Below, in pieces: positions 41,961-51,031 of a stretch of DNA of 64,000 bases (positions are counted from its first letter, which is position 1; each line of letters starts with the position of its first letter). The translations under genes were made by a program, and so were the position numbers. Under the pieces are notes generated by a model, which saw nothing but the letters and a program-made list of their open reading frames with translations, ran no database searches and had not been told where the DNA came from. The DNA lies in NCBI RefSeq assembly GCF_000424585.1, contig NZ_AUKE01000005.1:62001-126000 (forward strand), read 5' to 3'. The DNA is from Butyrivibrio sp. MC2013. Lineage in GTDB: Bacteria > Bacillota > Clostridia > Lachnospirales > Lachnospiraceae.

Positions 41961-42190
41961 TAAAAAAAATGAGCACCAACGCGCTCATCCATCAAAATCC
42001 ACTTCTGCAATGATTTTCCGGATAGCGCACCATCAAAAAATACGATGACAGTCATACACCTTTTAGATGTATGCCCAAGAACCCGAATCACAGCAATTCG
42101 GACCTTTCGGCGCATTTTCCTTTCAGTCTTTCTCTATTACCGCTGCAGCATCAAAAGACTTACTGATAAAACACGCAACCTCTATCTCTA
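41961..42190 (-). promoter_or_regulatory. Lysine riboswitch (L-box) of dapA-dapB
   Basis: The minus-strand leader begins AGAGGTTGCG (42183-42174) and contains GAAAGGAAAATGCGCCGAAAGG, here split as AATGCGCCGAAAGGTCC near 42110, then GCTGTGATTCGG, CTTGGGCATACATC and the closing TGACTGTCATCG (to about 42043), the known order of the lysine aptamer. An expression platform ends in the terminator ATGAGC/GCTCAT plus TTTTTTTT (41988-41961). Lysine should cause termination. Promoter: TTGACA (42229-42224), 18 bases, TATGAT (42205-42200). Confidence 0.9.
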
Positions 42191-42309
42191 AGCAATGTCA
42201 TCATATCACCCGTATGATGAGAGTGTCAACACATTAAAATGCATTCGCACATTTTCCCATCAGCCGGGCAATAATTATGATCAAAGCCGCTCCAAAGCAG
42301 TATCATTAC

Positions 42310-43497
42310 CTATCCTCTCAGGATCCGGGAAACTGCCTGTCCGCAGCATCTGCTCCTTTCTATATATGCAGGCATGATATCTTCAAGATGTGTTTTGATC
42401 TCATCCCTGTGGCTATCCAGCCATTTATAGCCTTCTATAAGCTGCCTGGGGTCCTCAAGCTCCTGCACAGGAAGGACATAGTCCTTTTCCCTGCCAAAGA
42501 GGTCTCTTGCTATGCCCCTGGCCTTAACAGAATAACCGATGACAAGAGTAGGCACACAGGATGAATATGCTGCTATAGTAGCATGAGTCCTGGCACCTAT
42601 AAAGAGCTTTAGTCTCCTGATATAGCCCTTTAGCTCAGGCGCTGTGTGATCGCCAAGAAGGATCACCCTGCCTGTATCATAGAAACGGTTATAGAGCTTC
42701 TCCAAAGGGATCATGTCATTACTCCTGTCCCAAACCACGTGAGGGATCAGGGCAATCGCACTATCCGTATTCTCTATAAGATACTCTATAAGGCCCTCAT
42801 AGCAGCTAAGGGCTGTATCCTTGTCCCTGGCATAATCACCGATAAGGGGACTGAGATTAAGGCCTATGGTATTAGCCTCTTTCCAGCCTTCAGGCAGAGG
42901 AAGCTCGCTATAGAACATGGTAAAAGCAGGATCGGGTATGAGTTCTACCTTATCCCTTGTAAGCCCTGCATCAAGAAGGGCATTGTAGGTGATGCTCTCT
43001 CTGGCAAATATCTTCTCGTAGCGCTGCATATCCTTTACGATATCCGCCCTTTTCACAAGTGAAGGCTCCACGCTGCAGCCAAGGAGAATGGTCTTTATCC
43101 CCCTCTTTGTCAGCATGGAATTAGCCAGCATGATATCCTCCACCATACTCTCATAGCAGTATGTATCTCCTCCTATGGATATAGCAAGGTCCGGAGCATA
43201 TTCCAGCATGTCCCTGAATCTGTATCTGAGAAAGGATTCCTTATCTCCGCTTATCTTCCTGTAAATATAATAGAGGACATGGGCCCAAAAATGCCTGTCC
43301 ATGTGCTGCTCTTCCTTAAAGACGCACTTATCCTCGGTCATATAGATCAGGTCTTCATTTCTGTCATTGGTCATGACAAGGGGCCTGCCTTTATGACCGC
43401 CTTCATACAGAAGGTCTGTAAGCGACCGCACAATGGCTTCACAGCCGTGGTTACCGCTTCCTGCATGCATATAAAGAGCTATCTTACCATCTTCCAT
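42310..43497 (-). CDS. Polysaccharide pyruvyl transferase family protein
   Basis: 395 residues, GT-B-like fold. It has the family opening YMHAGSGNHGCEAIVRSLTD, the central ISIGGDTYCYE and LLGCSVEP and a C-terminal IGARTHATIAAYSSCVPTL block. Such enzymes add pyruvyl ketals to surface sugars using PEP, but the acceptor is unknown. The ATG at 43497 follows AAGGTG; a GTG at 43506 is less likely. It stands apart from the exopolysaccharide cluster at 55-64 kb. Confidence 0.84.
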   Translation of the reverse strand: MEDGKIALYMHAGSGNHGCEAIVRSLTDLLYEGGHKGRPLVMTNDRNEDLIYMTEDKCVFKEEQHMDRHFWAHVLYYIYRKISGDKESFLRYRFRDMLEYAPDLAISIGGDTYCYESMVEDIMLANSMLTKRGIKTILLGCSVEPSLVKRADIVKDMQRYEKIFARESITYNALLDAGLTRDKVELIPDPAFTMFYSELPLPEGWKEANTIGLNLSPLIGDYARDKDTALSCYEGLIEYLIENTDSAIALIPHVVWDRSNDMIPLEKLYNRFYDTGRVILLGDHTAPELKGYIRRLKLFIGARTHATIAAYSSCVPTLVIGYSVKARGIARDLFGREKDYVLPVQELEDPRQLIEGYKWLDSHRDEIKTHLEDIMPAYIERSRCCGQAVSRILRG

Positions 43498-43640
43498 ATC
43501 TGTCACCTTAACAGTTCACATTATCCAGCCGATAAATCCTCGTGGCAGGTGTTTATAAACAGCAGCCAAGCCGCTTATAAAAGCCAGTCCTGAACATTAA
43601 CGATAATAGCATAATCAGGCGTTTTTGTGTATATTGAATC

Positions 43641-43669
43641 TTGCACAGGGTAATAACTCGTGCTATACT
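43641..43669 (+). promoter_or_regulatory. typA promoter
   Basis: TTGCAC (43641-43646), 17 bases, TATACT (43664-43669), about 55 bases before the typA ATG, whose AAGGAG lies at about 43711-43716. Confidence 0.7.
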
Positions 43670-43723
43670 TCTTTAGTTTCAACGGTAAATTGTGAACAAG
43701 ATATATTTTTTAAGGAGAAAAGA

Positions 43724-45574
43724 ATGGTTCAGACAAGAGATGATGTCAGAAATATCGCTATAATAGCCCACGTAGACCATGGTAAAACAACACTTGTTGA
43801 TGCACTTCTGCGCCAGAGCGGAATATTCAGAGAGAATCAGGAAGTGCAGGAGCGTGTAATGGACTCCAATGATATCGAGCGTGAGCGCGGTATCACCATC
43901 ATGTCCAAGAATACAGCCATTGAATATAACAATATCAAGATCAATATCATCGACACTCCCGGCCATGCTGATTTTGGCGGCGAGGTTGAGCGAGTACTCA
44001 AGATGGTAAACGGCGTAGTACTGGTAGTAGACGCATTTGAAGGTCCCATGCCTCAGACCAAGTTCGTACTGAGAAAAGCTATGGAGCTGCAGCTCCCTGT
44101 TGTATGCTGCATCAACAAGATTGACCGTCCCGAGGCACGTCCCACAGAAGTAATTGATGAGGTACTTGAGCTTCTCATGGACCTGGGTGCCAACGACGAG
44201 CAGCTGGATTGCCCCTTTGTATTTGCTTCCGCAAGAGCAGGCGTAGCTTCCATGAGCGCCGAGGAGCAGGGCAAGGATATGAAGCCCCTCCTGGATACCA
44301 TCATCGATTACATTCCTGCACCTTCGGGAGATCCCGATGCAAATACACAGATGCTGATCTCCACCATCGACTACAATGAATTTGTAGGTCGTATCGGTGT
44401 AGGCAAGATCGACAACGGCAAGGTCAGGGTCAATGATCAGGTGACTATCATCAACCACCACGATCCCGCCCGCAAGATCACTACCAAGATCACCAAGCTC
44501 TACGAGTTTGACGGTCTGAATAAGGTAGAAGTTGCTGAAGCTTCCATGGGTGCTATAGTAGCTATATCAGGTATCAGTGATCTCAAGATCGGTGACACAC
44601 TTTGCTCCCCTGAGAATCCTGTAGCTATCCCCTTCCAGAAGATTTCAGAGCCTACCATCAGCATGAACTTTATCGTTAATGACTCTCCTCTGGCAGGAAG
44701 AGAAGGCAAATATGTTACTTCCAGACAGGTAAGAGACAGACTTTACAAAGAGCTCAACACAGACGTATCCCTTAGAGTAGAGGACACTGAATCCACAGAT
44801 ACCATCAAGGTATCAGGAAGAGGTGAGCTCCATCTGTCAGTCCTGATCGAGAACATGCGCCGTGAGGGATACGAATTTGCAGTATCCAAGGCAGAAGTTA
44901 TCTACAAGACCGATGAGAACGGCAAGAAGCTGGAGCCCATGGAGAAGTGCTATGTAGACGTTCCCGAAGAATTCTCCGGAACAGTCATCTCCAAGCTCTC
45001 TGAGAGAAAGGGTGAACTTGTCAACATGGGTACAGCCAACGGCGGTTACTCACGTCTGGAGTTCAACATCCCTTCAAGAGGACTGATCGGTTATCGTAAC
45101 GACTTTATGACTGATACCAAGGGTAACGGTATCATGAATACAGAATATCAGGGATATGCGCCTTATAAGGGAGATATCTCCTACAGAAAGCAGGGCAGCC
45201 TCATAGCCTTTGAGACAGGCGAAGCTGTTACCTACGGTCTCTTCAATGCCCAGGAGAGAGGTACTCTCTTCGTAAAGCCCGGTGACAAGGTATATTCCGG
45301 CATGGTCATCGGCTCCAGCGGCAAGAGCGAAGATATCGAGGTAAATGTCTGCAAGACAAAGCACCTGACCAACACACGTACATCCTCTTCAGACGAGGCT
45401 CTGCGCCTTGTTCCTCCGAAGATCATGTCACTGGAAGAAGCTATCGAATTCATCGATACAGATGAGCTTTTGGAAGTTACTCCCGAGACTCTCCGTGTAA
45501 GAAAGAGGATCCTGGATCCCACACTGAGAAAGAGAGCAGGTATTGCTGCCAAGATGAAGGCCCAGAACAGCTGA
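43724..45574 (+). CDS. typA: Translational GTPase TypA/BipA
   Basis: Ribosome-associated GTPase involved in 50S assembly and stress or cold adaptation. 616 residues: G1 AHVDHGKTT, switch region RGITI, G3 [11 protein letters not shown]4 NKIDRP, then the domain II, EF-G-like III and V, and BipA-specific C-terminal domains ([20 protein letters not shown] onwards). Start fixed by AAGGAG and homology; an upstream ATG at 43625 falls in the promoter. Confidence 0.97.
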   Translation: MVQTRDDVRNIAIIAHVDHGKTTLVDALLRQSGIFRENQEVQERVMDSNDIERERGITIMSKNTAIEYNNIKINIIDTPGHADFGGEVERVLKMVNGVVLVVDAFEGPMPQTKFVLRKAMELQLPVVCCINKIDRPEARPTEVIDEVLELLMDLGANDEQLDCPFVFASARAGVASMSAEEQGKDMKPLLDTIIDYIPAPSGDPDANTQMLISTIDYNEFVGRIGVGKIDNGKVRVNDQVTIINHHDPARKITTKITKLYEFDGLNKVEVAEASMGAIVAISGISDLKIGDTLCSPENPVAIPFQKISEPTISMNFIVNDSPLAGREGKYVTSRQVRDRLYKELNTDVSLRVEDTESTDTIKVSGRGELHLSVLIENMRREGYEFAVSKAEVIYKTDENGKKLEPMEKCYVDVPEEFSGTVISKLSERKGELVNMGTANGGYSRLEFNIPSRGLIGYRNDFMTDTKGNGIMNTEYQGYAPYKGDISYRKQGSLIAFETGEAVTYGLFNAQERGTLFVKPGDKVYSGMVIGSSGKSEDIEVNVCKTKHLTNTRTSSSDEALRLVPPKIMSLEEAIEFIDTDELLEVTPETLRVRKRILDPTLRKRAGIAAKMKAQNS

Positions 45575-45602
45575 TCAATAGCGATAATCAAATAATATTT
45601 GA

Positions 45603-45657
45603 TTCCCCTAAAGTAGACAACGGAAATATCCAAAGTCTCCTTTAGGGGGATTTTTTT
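45603..45657 (+). terminator. typA terminator
   Basis: TCCCCTAAA pairs with TTTAGGGGGA across a 28-base loop, followed by TTTTTTT. Confidence 0.85.
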
Positions 45658-45659
45658 GC

Positions 45660-45703
45660 AAAAAACAGCGCCCAAGGAATATATTACCTTGAGCGCTGTT
45701 TTT
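45660..45703 (-). terminator. Terminator of the penicillin-binding protein gene
   Basis: AAAACAGCGC and CCAAGG pair with CCTTG and GCGCTGTTTT around AATATATTA, with A/T tracts on both ends. It lies between the convergent typA and PBP genes and can act in both directions. Confidence 0.85.
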
Positions 45704-45753
45704 ATGTCTTTATTATATGACGTAAGGGTCAAAAGGAACTTTCTGTATCCCGC

Positions 45754-48495
45754 TTACGGATTAGGAGGAGTCTCCTGTGGAGCTGTTTCCTCCTGCGGAG
45801 CCTCAAGACCCACAGACGGATCTTCTGCAGAAGGCTCTCCTATAGATGCAGGAGCTTCAGCAGGAGGTGCTTCAGGAGCTGCTGCTCCGCCCTGACTAAG
45901 TCTGTTCACCAGTTCCTGATTCTGCTGTACCAGTATCTCCTGGGCATTTGGCTGAGCAAAGAAATTAGCATCATGAGGACACATATCTCCCACAGGAAGC
46001 ACAGGATTCTGACCTGCAGCCGGATCTCCTGTTGTACCGGAGCCCTGCCTTAATACGTCAGGTTCCGCAGGAACTACTGTCATGACCTGCTGCACCTTGA
46101 AAGGACACAAATCTGTTGCCAGGTGTCCGGAATAGTTGCAGATAGTCTGGAAGATGTGTACATTACAGCTCTCTGTAGGTACAGTTCCAACTTCAAAATA
46201 CTCGGTCTTAAGAGTACCATCGCAGACTCCCGGAGTGGGTAATAAGCCCGAATCCTTACATACAGTCGCTGTGGTGATACCCTCAGGGACTTTAAATTGG
46301 GCTGAAGGGAGATCCTCGTGGACCTTCTCCATTACCCCTCTCCAAAGCCTCTGAGCCAGTTTGGAATCTGAGAGCTTCTCATTGTTGTCATAGCCGGCCC
46401 ATACGGAAGCTGTATAGTAGTTGGTAAATCCGCAAAGCCATACGTCTATATTATTGGTGGTAGTACCGGTCTTGGCAGCTATATCAGTACCGCCAAAATT
46501 CACATTGGCACCGGTACCGCTGGTCACAACATCCTTCATGGCACTGGTCAAAAGGAATGCTGTTGTAGGCTTAAGGACCTGCTCACCATTTGTAGCTGTA
46601 TTGTCCAGGATCACATTGCCGTCATGATCCAATATCCTGGTATAGAGCTTGGGCTTAATATATACACCGCCATTAGCAATGGTGGAATATGCCGCATTGA
46701 TCTCAATATTGGTCACGCCCTTGGTAATACCACCAAGACACAGGGTCTGCTGGATATCCGAGAATATCTTGCCATTGATCTCCTGTCTCTCTACCAGGCT
46801 TGTGAAATGGAACTTGTCCCTGAGATAGTCAAAGCCCAGCTGAGGTGTAATAAGAGTCATGAGCTTGACAGTGACTACGTTCATGGAATCCCTGATACCA
46901 TCCCTTAGTGAAGAGAGGCCTCTATAGCCTGTCTTGTACCAGTTTCTCACAGGAGTACCATTGGTATAGTTAAAGGGTGCGTCATTGATAGTAGTAGCCA
47001 GGGTATATCCTGCGCTGTCCAGAGCAGGAGCATAGGCTGCCAATACCTTAAAGGCTGATCCGGGCTGACGATATGCATTCGTTGCTCTGTTCAGAGTCCT
47101 GCTGGCTGTCTTGGCGCCTCTTCCACCTTCCATAGCTACGATATAACCGGTCTTTTGATCTTCTATTGTCAGAGATACCTGGGGCTGAGGTGTCAGAGTA
47201 TATTTCTCGTCATATACTTTATCACCCTCTTCCAAGAGGGAAGCCTTGTACTCTTCTATCTTTTCCTCTGCACTCTCCTTGGATGAGAAGGTCAGATCAA
47301 AGGTTGGATCAGTCTGCCTGAAATAGGTCTCCAACAGCTCGTCGCTATAATTGGCATATTCACCGTTGGCCTTCTGGATAGTAACTGCATAATCAAGTAG
47401 CCATGTGGTATCTGCAGGATAATTGGATTCATCCTGAAATACAGTATCTGCTATGCCCTGAATAGTGGGATCCTGAGTGGAATATATCTTAAGGCCGCCG
47501 CTGTAGAGAAGTGTATAAGCCTGGTTCTCCGTATAACCGGCTTCAACCAGATCCTCCAGTACATCATCTGTGAGTGCATCTACAAAATAAGAATTAATGG
47601 AATCATCCACTATCTCGGAATCGATGACCTGGATCCTGGAATATACATCATCAGCCAGGGCCTCATCCCTCTGCGTCTGGCTGATATAGCCCTGCTTGTA
47701 CATGTTATTGAGGACCTTGCTGCGCCTCTCCGCATTCTTCTCAGGATGGGTAATAGGATTAAACCTGGAAGGATTCTGAGTTATAGCAGCTATGACAGCA
47801 CATTCCGACAGATTCAGATTGGTAACTGACTTATTAAAATATCTAAGGGATGCAGCCTGCACTCCCAGTGTATTCTGACCCAGGTTAATGGTATTCATGT
47901 AATTGAGCAGGATATCATTTTTGCTCATGGACTTCTCAAGCTGCACTGCCAGATACTGCTCCTGGATCTTACGCTTAAACTTGGCAGCAAGGGTATTTTC
48001 CTCGGTCCATCCCGTAAATACATTATTCTTGAGAAGCTGCTGGGTAATAGTGGATGCACCCTCAGAGAAATTACGTGAGGTCACTGCCACATATCCTGCT
48101 CTGATGATACCCTGGATATCTATTCCGTTATGATCATAGAAACGCTCATCCTCTATAGCTACAAAGGCGTGAGCCAGATTCTCGGGAATCATGTCCCAGG
48201 ATACGGGTATCCTGTTGGAGTCCGTAGATACAAGCTTGGCTATCTGATTGCCCTCTGCGTCATATACAAAGGTAGAAAAGCCTGAAGGTGTAACATCGAT
48301 ATTACCTATATCCGGTGCAGAATCCACGATGCCCTGAAAGGCTCCGAATACCGCGCCTGCTCCTATAACGATCGCTCCCACTATGAGTACGAGAACGACC
48401 TTTACAAACAGGACAGCAAACTTTTTCCCCCATCTGCCGGTCCCGTTTCTAAGATCCGCCTCCTGCTTGCGGACCCCATTCTTACCATAATTCAT
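45754..48495 (-). CDS. Class A penicillin-binding protein (PBP1A type)
   Basis: 913-residue bifunctional peptidoglycan synthase. After a cytoplasmic stretch and one transmembrane helix (about 28-52) comes the GT51 glycosyltransferase with FVAIEDERFYDHNGIDIQGI and TITQQLLKN, then the transpeptidase with PGSAFKVL (SxxK), SMN and KTGTT. The last 60 residues are rich in Pro, Ala and Glu. GGAGG lies nine bases before the ATG. Confidence 0.96.
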   Translation of the reverse strand: MNYGKNGVRKQEADLRNGTGRWGKKFAVLFVKVVLVLIVGAIVIGAGAVFGAFQGIVDSAPDIGNIDVTPSGFSTFVYDAEGNQIAKLVSTDSNRIPVSWDMIPENLAHAFVAIEDERFYDHNGIDIQGIIRAGYVAVTSRNFSEGASTITQQLLKNNVFTGWTEENTLAAKFKRKIQEQYLAVQLEKSMSKNDILLNYMNTINLGQNTLGVQAASLRYFNKSVTNLNLSECAVIAAITQNPSRFNPITHPEKNAERRSKVLNNMYKQGYISQTQRDEALADDVYSRIQVIDSEIVDDSINSYFVDALTDDVLEDLVEAGYTENQAYTLLYSGGLKIYSTQDPTIQGIADTVFQDESNYPADTTWLLDYAVTIQKANGEYANYSDELLETYFRQTDPTFDLTFSSKESAEEKIEEYKASLLEEGDKVYDEKYTLTPQPQVSLTIEDQKTGYIVAMEGGRGAKTASRTLNRATNAYRQPGSAFKVLAAYAPALDSAGYTLATTINDAPFNYTNGTPVRNWYKTGYRGLSSLRDGIRDSMNVVTVKLMTLITPQLGFDYLRDKFHFTSLVERQEINGKIFSDIQQTLCLGGITKGVTNIEINAAYSTIANGGVYIKPKLYTRILDHDGNVILDNTATNGEQVLKPTTAFLLTSAMKDVVTSGTGANVNFGGTDIAAKTGTTTNNIDVWLCGFTNYYTASVWAGYDNNEKLSDSKLAQRLWRGVMEKVHEDLPSAQFKVPEGITTATVCKDSGLLPTPGVCDGTLKTEYFEVGTVPTESCNVHIFQTICNYSGHLATDLCPFKVQQVMTVVPAEPDVLRQGSGTTGDPAAGQNPVLPVGDMCPHDANFFAQPNAQEILVQQNQELVNRLSQGGAAAPEAPPAEAPASIGEPSAEDPSVGLEAPQEETAPQETPPNP

Positions 48496-48680
48496 ATAAT
48501 CTTTCCTCCATGCATCAGCATGACCTTATAAACTTACCTCCATGCTTCATGCCTTGCTCTGCGCTTTATGCATGAAGTCGGTTTCACAAAAATCATCTAA
48601 CTATTATAGCAAAACTGTTTTAATAGGTAAACCTTCGCAGAAATCTTGATTTTAGGAGCCTAAAGGCTCATTATGTTGGT

Positions 48681-49325
48681 ATGGATAATAATATGAACAA
48701 TAATTCAACAAGACGCATAATAGTAAAGAGCGGGCGCGGAGAATATGAGGAAAAGAAGTCCCGTTTCATTGGTCAGGCTTTTGCCATCTCTTCAAGCTCT
48801 GAGGCAGAAGAGATAATAGAACGTATCTCAAAAGAATACTGGGATGCCAGGCACAACTGCTACGCATATGTGCTGGGCGAAAGAAATGAGATCACCAGGT
48901 GCAGCGACAACGGAGAGCCCTCAGGGACTGCAGGAAGGCCTATACTGGACGTCCTTACTACGTCAGGATTATCCGACGCCCTTATCATAGTGACCAGGTA
49001 TTTTGGAGGCACACTTCTGGGTACAGGGGGCCTGGTAAGAGCATATACAGCTGCAGCCAAAGCTTCCCTGGAGGATGCAGATGTTGCAGAGCTCAAAATA
49101 GGGGTCATATTACAGGTAACCATAGCCTACAGCTTCCTGGACAAGATCCAGCACAGCCTGTCTCAAATGGGTCTGGAGCTGTCAAATCCCGTATATGGAG
49201 CAGATGTATCCTTTGATGTGACTGTGACCACAGACAAAGCGGATGAGCTGGAAAAGACTATCACAGGCATCACAGGAGGCAGGGCCATGATAGTAAAGGG
49301 CAAGGAAGACTACTACCCGGTCTGA
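48681..49325 (+). CDS. YigZ/IMPACT family protein
   Basis: 214 residues. The N-terminal UPF0029 domain shows SGRGEYEEKKSRFIGQAF, DARHNCYAYVLG, DNGEPSGTAGRPILDVL and VTRYFGGTLLGTGGLVRAY. The C-terminal domain is ferredoxin-like. The family is tied to translation control in eukaryotes (IMPACT); the bacterial role is unclear. A GAGCC/GGCTC hairpin stands just before the start and no strong ribosome binding site is seen. Confidence 0.93.
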   Translation: MDNNMNNNSTRRIIVKSGRGEYEEKKSRFIGQAFAISSSSEAEEIIERISKEYWDARHNCYAYVLGERNEITRCSDNGEPSGTAGRPILDVLTTSGLSDALIIVTRYFGGTLLGTGGLVRAYTAAAKASLEDADVAELKIGVILQVTIAYSFLDKIQHSLSQMGLELSNPVYGADVSFDVTVTTDKADELEKTITGITGGRAMIVKGKEDYYPV

Positions 49326-49424
49326 TATCCAGGGACATATATTATTAGGCTTGAAATATCAGTTCAATAATCTTAAAATATAATGGATTTATGTGATCAT
49401 TAACAATAAAGGAGGGCATATTAT

Positions 49425-49808
49425 ATGGCATGCTTTTTGGCACCCACCACAGAAGCGGTAGTTACTACCGTTATCACTAAGGCTGTAGAAAGCAAAGAAA
49501 AAGCTACAGGCAATTCTTCCAAGTCAATTATTCCCCTGTCAACCAAGCTCCACTGGCTCAACAGACTTCTTGCAGGCGGTTCCGTACTTCTTGCATTTGA
49601 GCATGTATGGCACGGCGAAGTAACACCCTGGTTCCCTTTCCTGACTGCAGCTTCCAATGCAGCAGATACAGCAGAAATGCTCAAGGAACTCTCAACAGTT
49701 GGCGTTTCCATGGCTGCTCTGATCACAGTTGTATGGGGCGTTATGTGTGTAGCTGCAGAAGCTATTGTACGCCGTAGTTCAGATAATACGGCATCGGAGG
49801 AAAACTAA
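49425..49808 (+). CDS. Small membrane protein of unknown function, first of a pair
   Basis: 127 residues with two or three hydrophobic segments, an N-terminal LAPTTEAVVTTVITKAVESK stretch and a central KLHWLNRLLAGGSVLLAFEH with the WHGEVTPWFPFLTAA block. It has a strong AAGGAGGG site. Its TAA is followed at once by the ATG of the next gene, so the two are coupled and may form a complex. I recognise no family name, but such conserved His/Trp-rich short membrane proteins recur in this bacterial family. Confidence 0.68.
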   Translation: MACFLAPTTEAVVTTVITKAVESKEKATGNSSKSIIPLSTKLHWLNRLLAGGSVLLAFEHVWHGEVTPWFPFLTAASNAADTAEMLKELSTVGVSMAALITVVWGVMCVAAEAIVRRSSDNTASEEN

Positions 49809-50138
49809 ATGACACTTCTTATATCAGTATTTGCAGCAGTTATTTCAACAGCACTTTGGTACAAGTCTCTTCCTTCAAATGAGATGAGGCTGGGCACACT
49901 TTGCTGGCTCTATTGGGGCGCTTCCCTGATGTGGCTGGTTGATGCGATCTTTGAGTATACAGAACTTGGCGCAGAGTATTTTACTCCTGCAGCAGCAGAT
50001 ATGCTCAATGATACTTTCCTTGGCCTGACCGTTGTAGCCCTGGGTATGGTAATCTGGATCGTAAGACTTCTGATCGCTGATCCTAAGGGAGTATTAAAGA
50101 AAGTGATCCTTGCTACAAAGACAGCATCCTCACACTGA
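49809..50138 (+). CDS. Small membrane protein of unknown function, second of a pair
   Basis: 109 residues with three predicted membrane segments (about 1-18, 27-50, 72-95), starting directly after the stop of its partner, with GGAGG in the partner's last codons. It ends with a short basic tail. The tight coupling and shared terminator indicate one functional unit; the role is unknown. Confidence 0.66.
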   Translation: MTLLISVFAAVISTALWYKSLPSNEMRLGTLCWLYWGASLMWLVDAIFEYTELGAEYFTPAAADMLNDTFLGLTVVALGMVIWIVRLLIADPKGVLKKVILATKTASSH

Positions 50139-50155
50139 TATACCTGGTATTATTT

Positions 50156-50182
50156 ACCCGGACCTTTTGGTCCGGGTTTTTT
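50156..50182 (+). terminator. Terminator of the two-gene membrane operon
   Basis: ACCCGGACC-TTTT-GGTCCGGGT then TTTTTT, a textbook intrinsic terminator. Confidence 0.94.
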
Positions 50183-50229
50183 GTGCAAAAACATTGATTA
50201 TAACGATGCATAGAAAAGAGGATCATACC

Positions 50230-50277
50230 AGAAAAAAAGAAAAAGCTCAAAGCTTTGAAGATTCAAAGCTTTGAGCT
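50230..50277 (-). terminator. Terminator of tRNA-Thr
   Basis: A perfect 16-bp stem, AGCTCAAAGCTTTGAA with its complement (50262-50277 and 50244-50259), followed on the minus strand by TTTTCTTTTTTTC. Confidence 0.92.
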
Positions 50278-50284
50278 ATATACG

Positions 50285-50357
50285 AGCTGCTAACGGGACT
50301 CGGACCCGTGACCTCCGCCTTACCAAGGCGACGCTCTACCGACTGAGCCATAGCAGC
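50285..50357 (-). tRNA. tRNA-Thr (anticodon GGT)
   Basis: 73 nt on the minus strand. Acceptor GCTGCTA pairs with TAGCAGC, D-arm GCTC..GAGC, anticodon stem TCGCC/GGCGG around loop TTGGTAA (anticodon GGT, reading ACC/ACT), and T-arm ACGGGTCCGAGTCCCGT. CCA is not encoded. It lies downstream of the DUF4364 gene on the same strand, with its own terminator. It is a possible ligand of the thrS T-box 17 kb away. Confidence 0.95.
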
Positions 50358-50462
50358 ATCTGAGCTGTGAGAGATTTGGTAATAGAGCATCTCTCGAGCC
50401 ACGAAAGTTATTATACTAGGAGATACCTTTATTGTCAACGCTTCAAAGCATAATAACTATAG

Positions 50463-50981
50463 TTACTCAGACAATTCTTCCATAAGGTATCTGTAGATAC
50501 CGCTGCTCCTGTCCTTCCATTTATCACACATCACTTCTGCCATTGATTTGTCAGGTACCATCATCCTGATGTCTATGAGAGTACTGTTCATCTCTTTAGC
50601 TGTCAGATGGATCTCATAGGTGCCATCCATGCACCTGCCGTAATCAGATAATATCAGAGCTTCATCTCTGATATTGATGCGGTTCTCCTTGAGATACAGA
50701 TCTATCTGTTCCCTGATACCCGGGTCCATCTTGGTTCCAAAGAAGTCAAGCGCCTCTTCTCCCGCAGGAGTAAGCTCCAGGTAAGTCCTGTTTCTTACTT
50801 TCTTTTCCTCTATAAGTTTCTGATCTCCCAGTTCTCCAAAGGCTTCCTGTAATGTCATGAAGGTCGTATACTCATTACCCAGTATGAAATCGAATATCTG
50901 GGATTTGCTAAGCGCAACCTCGGAGCGTCTGAGCATATATAATACTATGATCTTGTATAAGGTAAGATACTGTGATGCCAA
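50463..50981 (-). CDS. DUF4364 family protein
   Basis: 172 residues. The first 80 form a winged-helix-like fold (SKSQIFDFILGNEYTTFMTL, then ELGDQKLIEEKKVRNRTYLE with LTPAGEEAL), and the rest is the Firmicute-specific DUF4364 part. It is likely a DNA-binding or regulatory protein, of unknown target. It lies 50 bases after rarA on the same strand. Confidence 0.85.
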   Translation of the reverse strand: MASQYLTLYKIIVLYMLRRSEVALSKSQIFDFILGNEYTTFMTLQEAFGELGDQKLIEEKKVRNRTYLELTPAGEEALDFFGTKMDPGIREQIDLYLKENRINIRDEALILSDYGRCMDGTYEIHLTAKEMNSTLIDIRMMVPDKSMAEVMCDKWKDRSSGIYRYLMEELSE

Positions 50982-51031
50982 CTTTCGCCCTTCCCTATTT
51001 TATCTCTAAAACAATAATGATCCTTAGCTTA

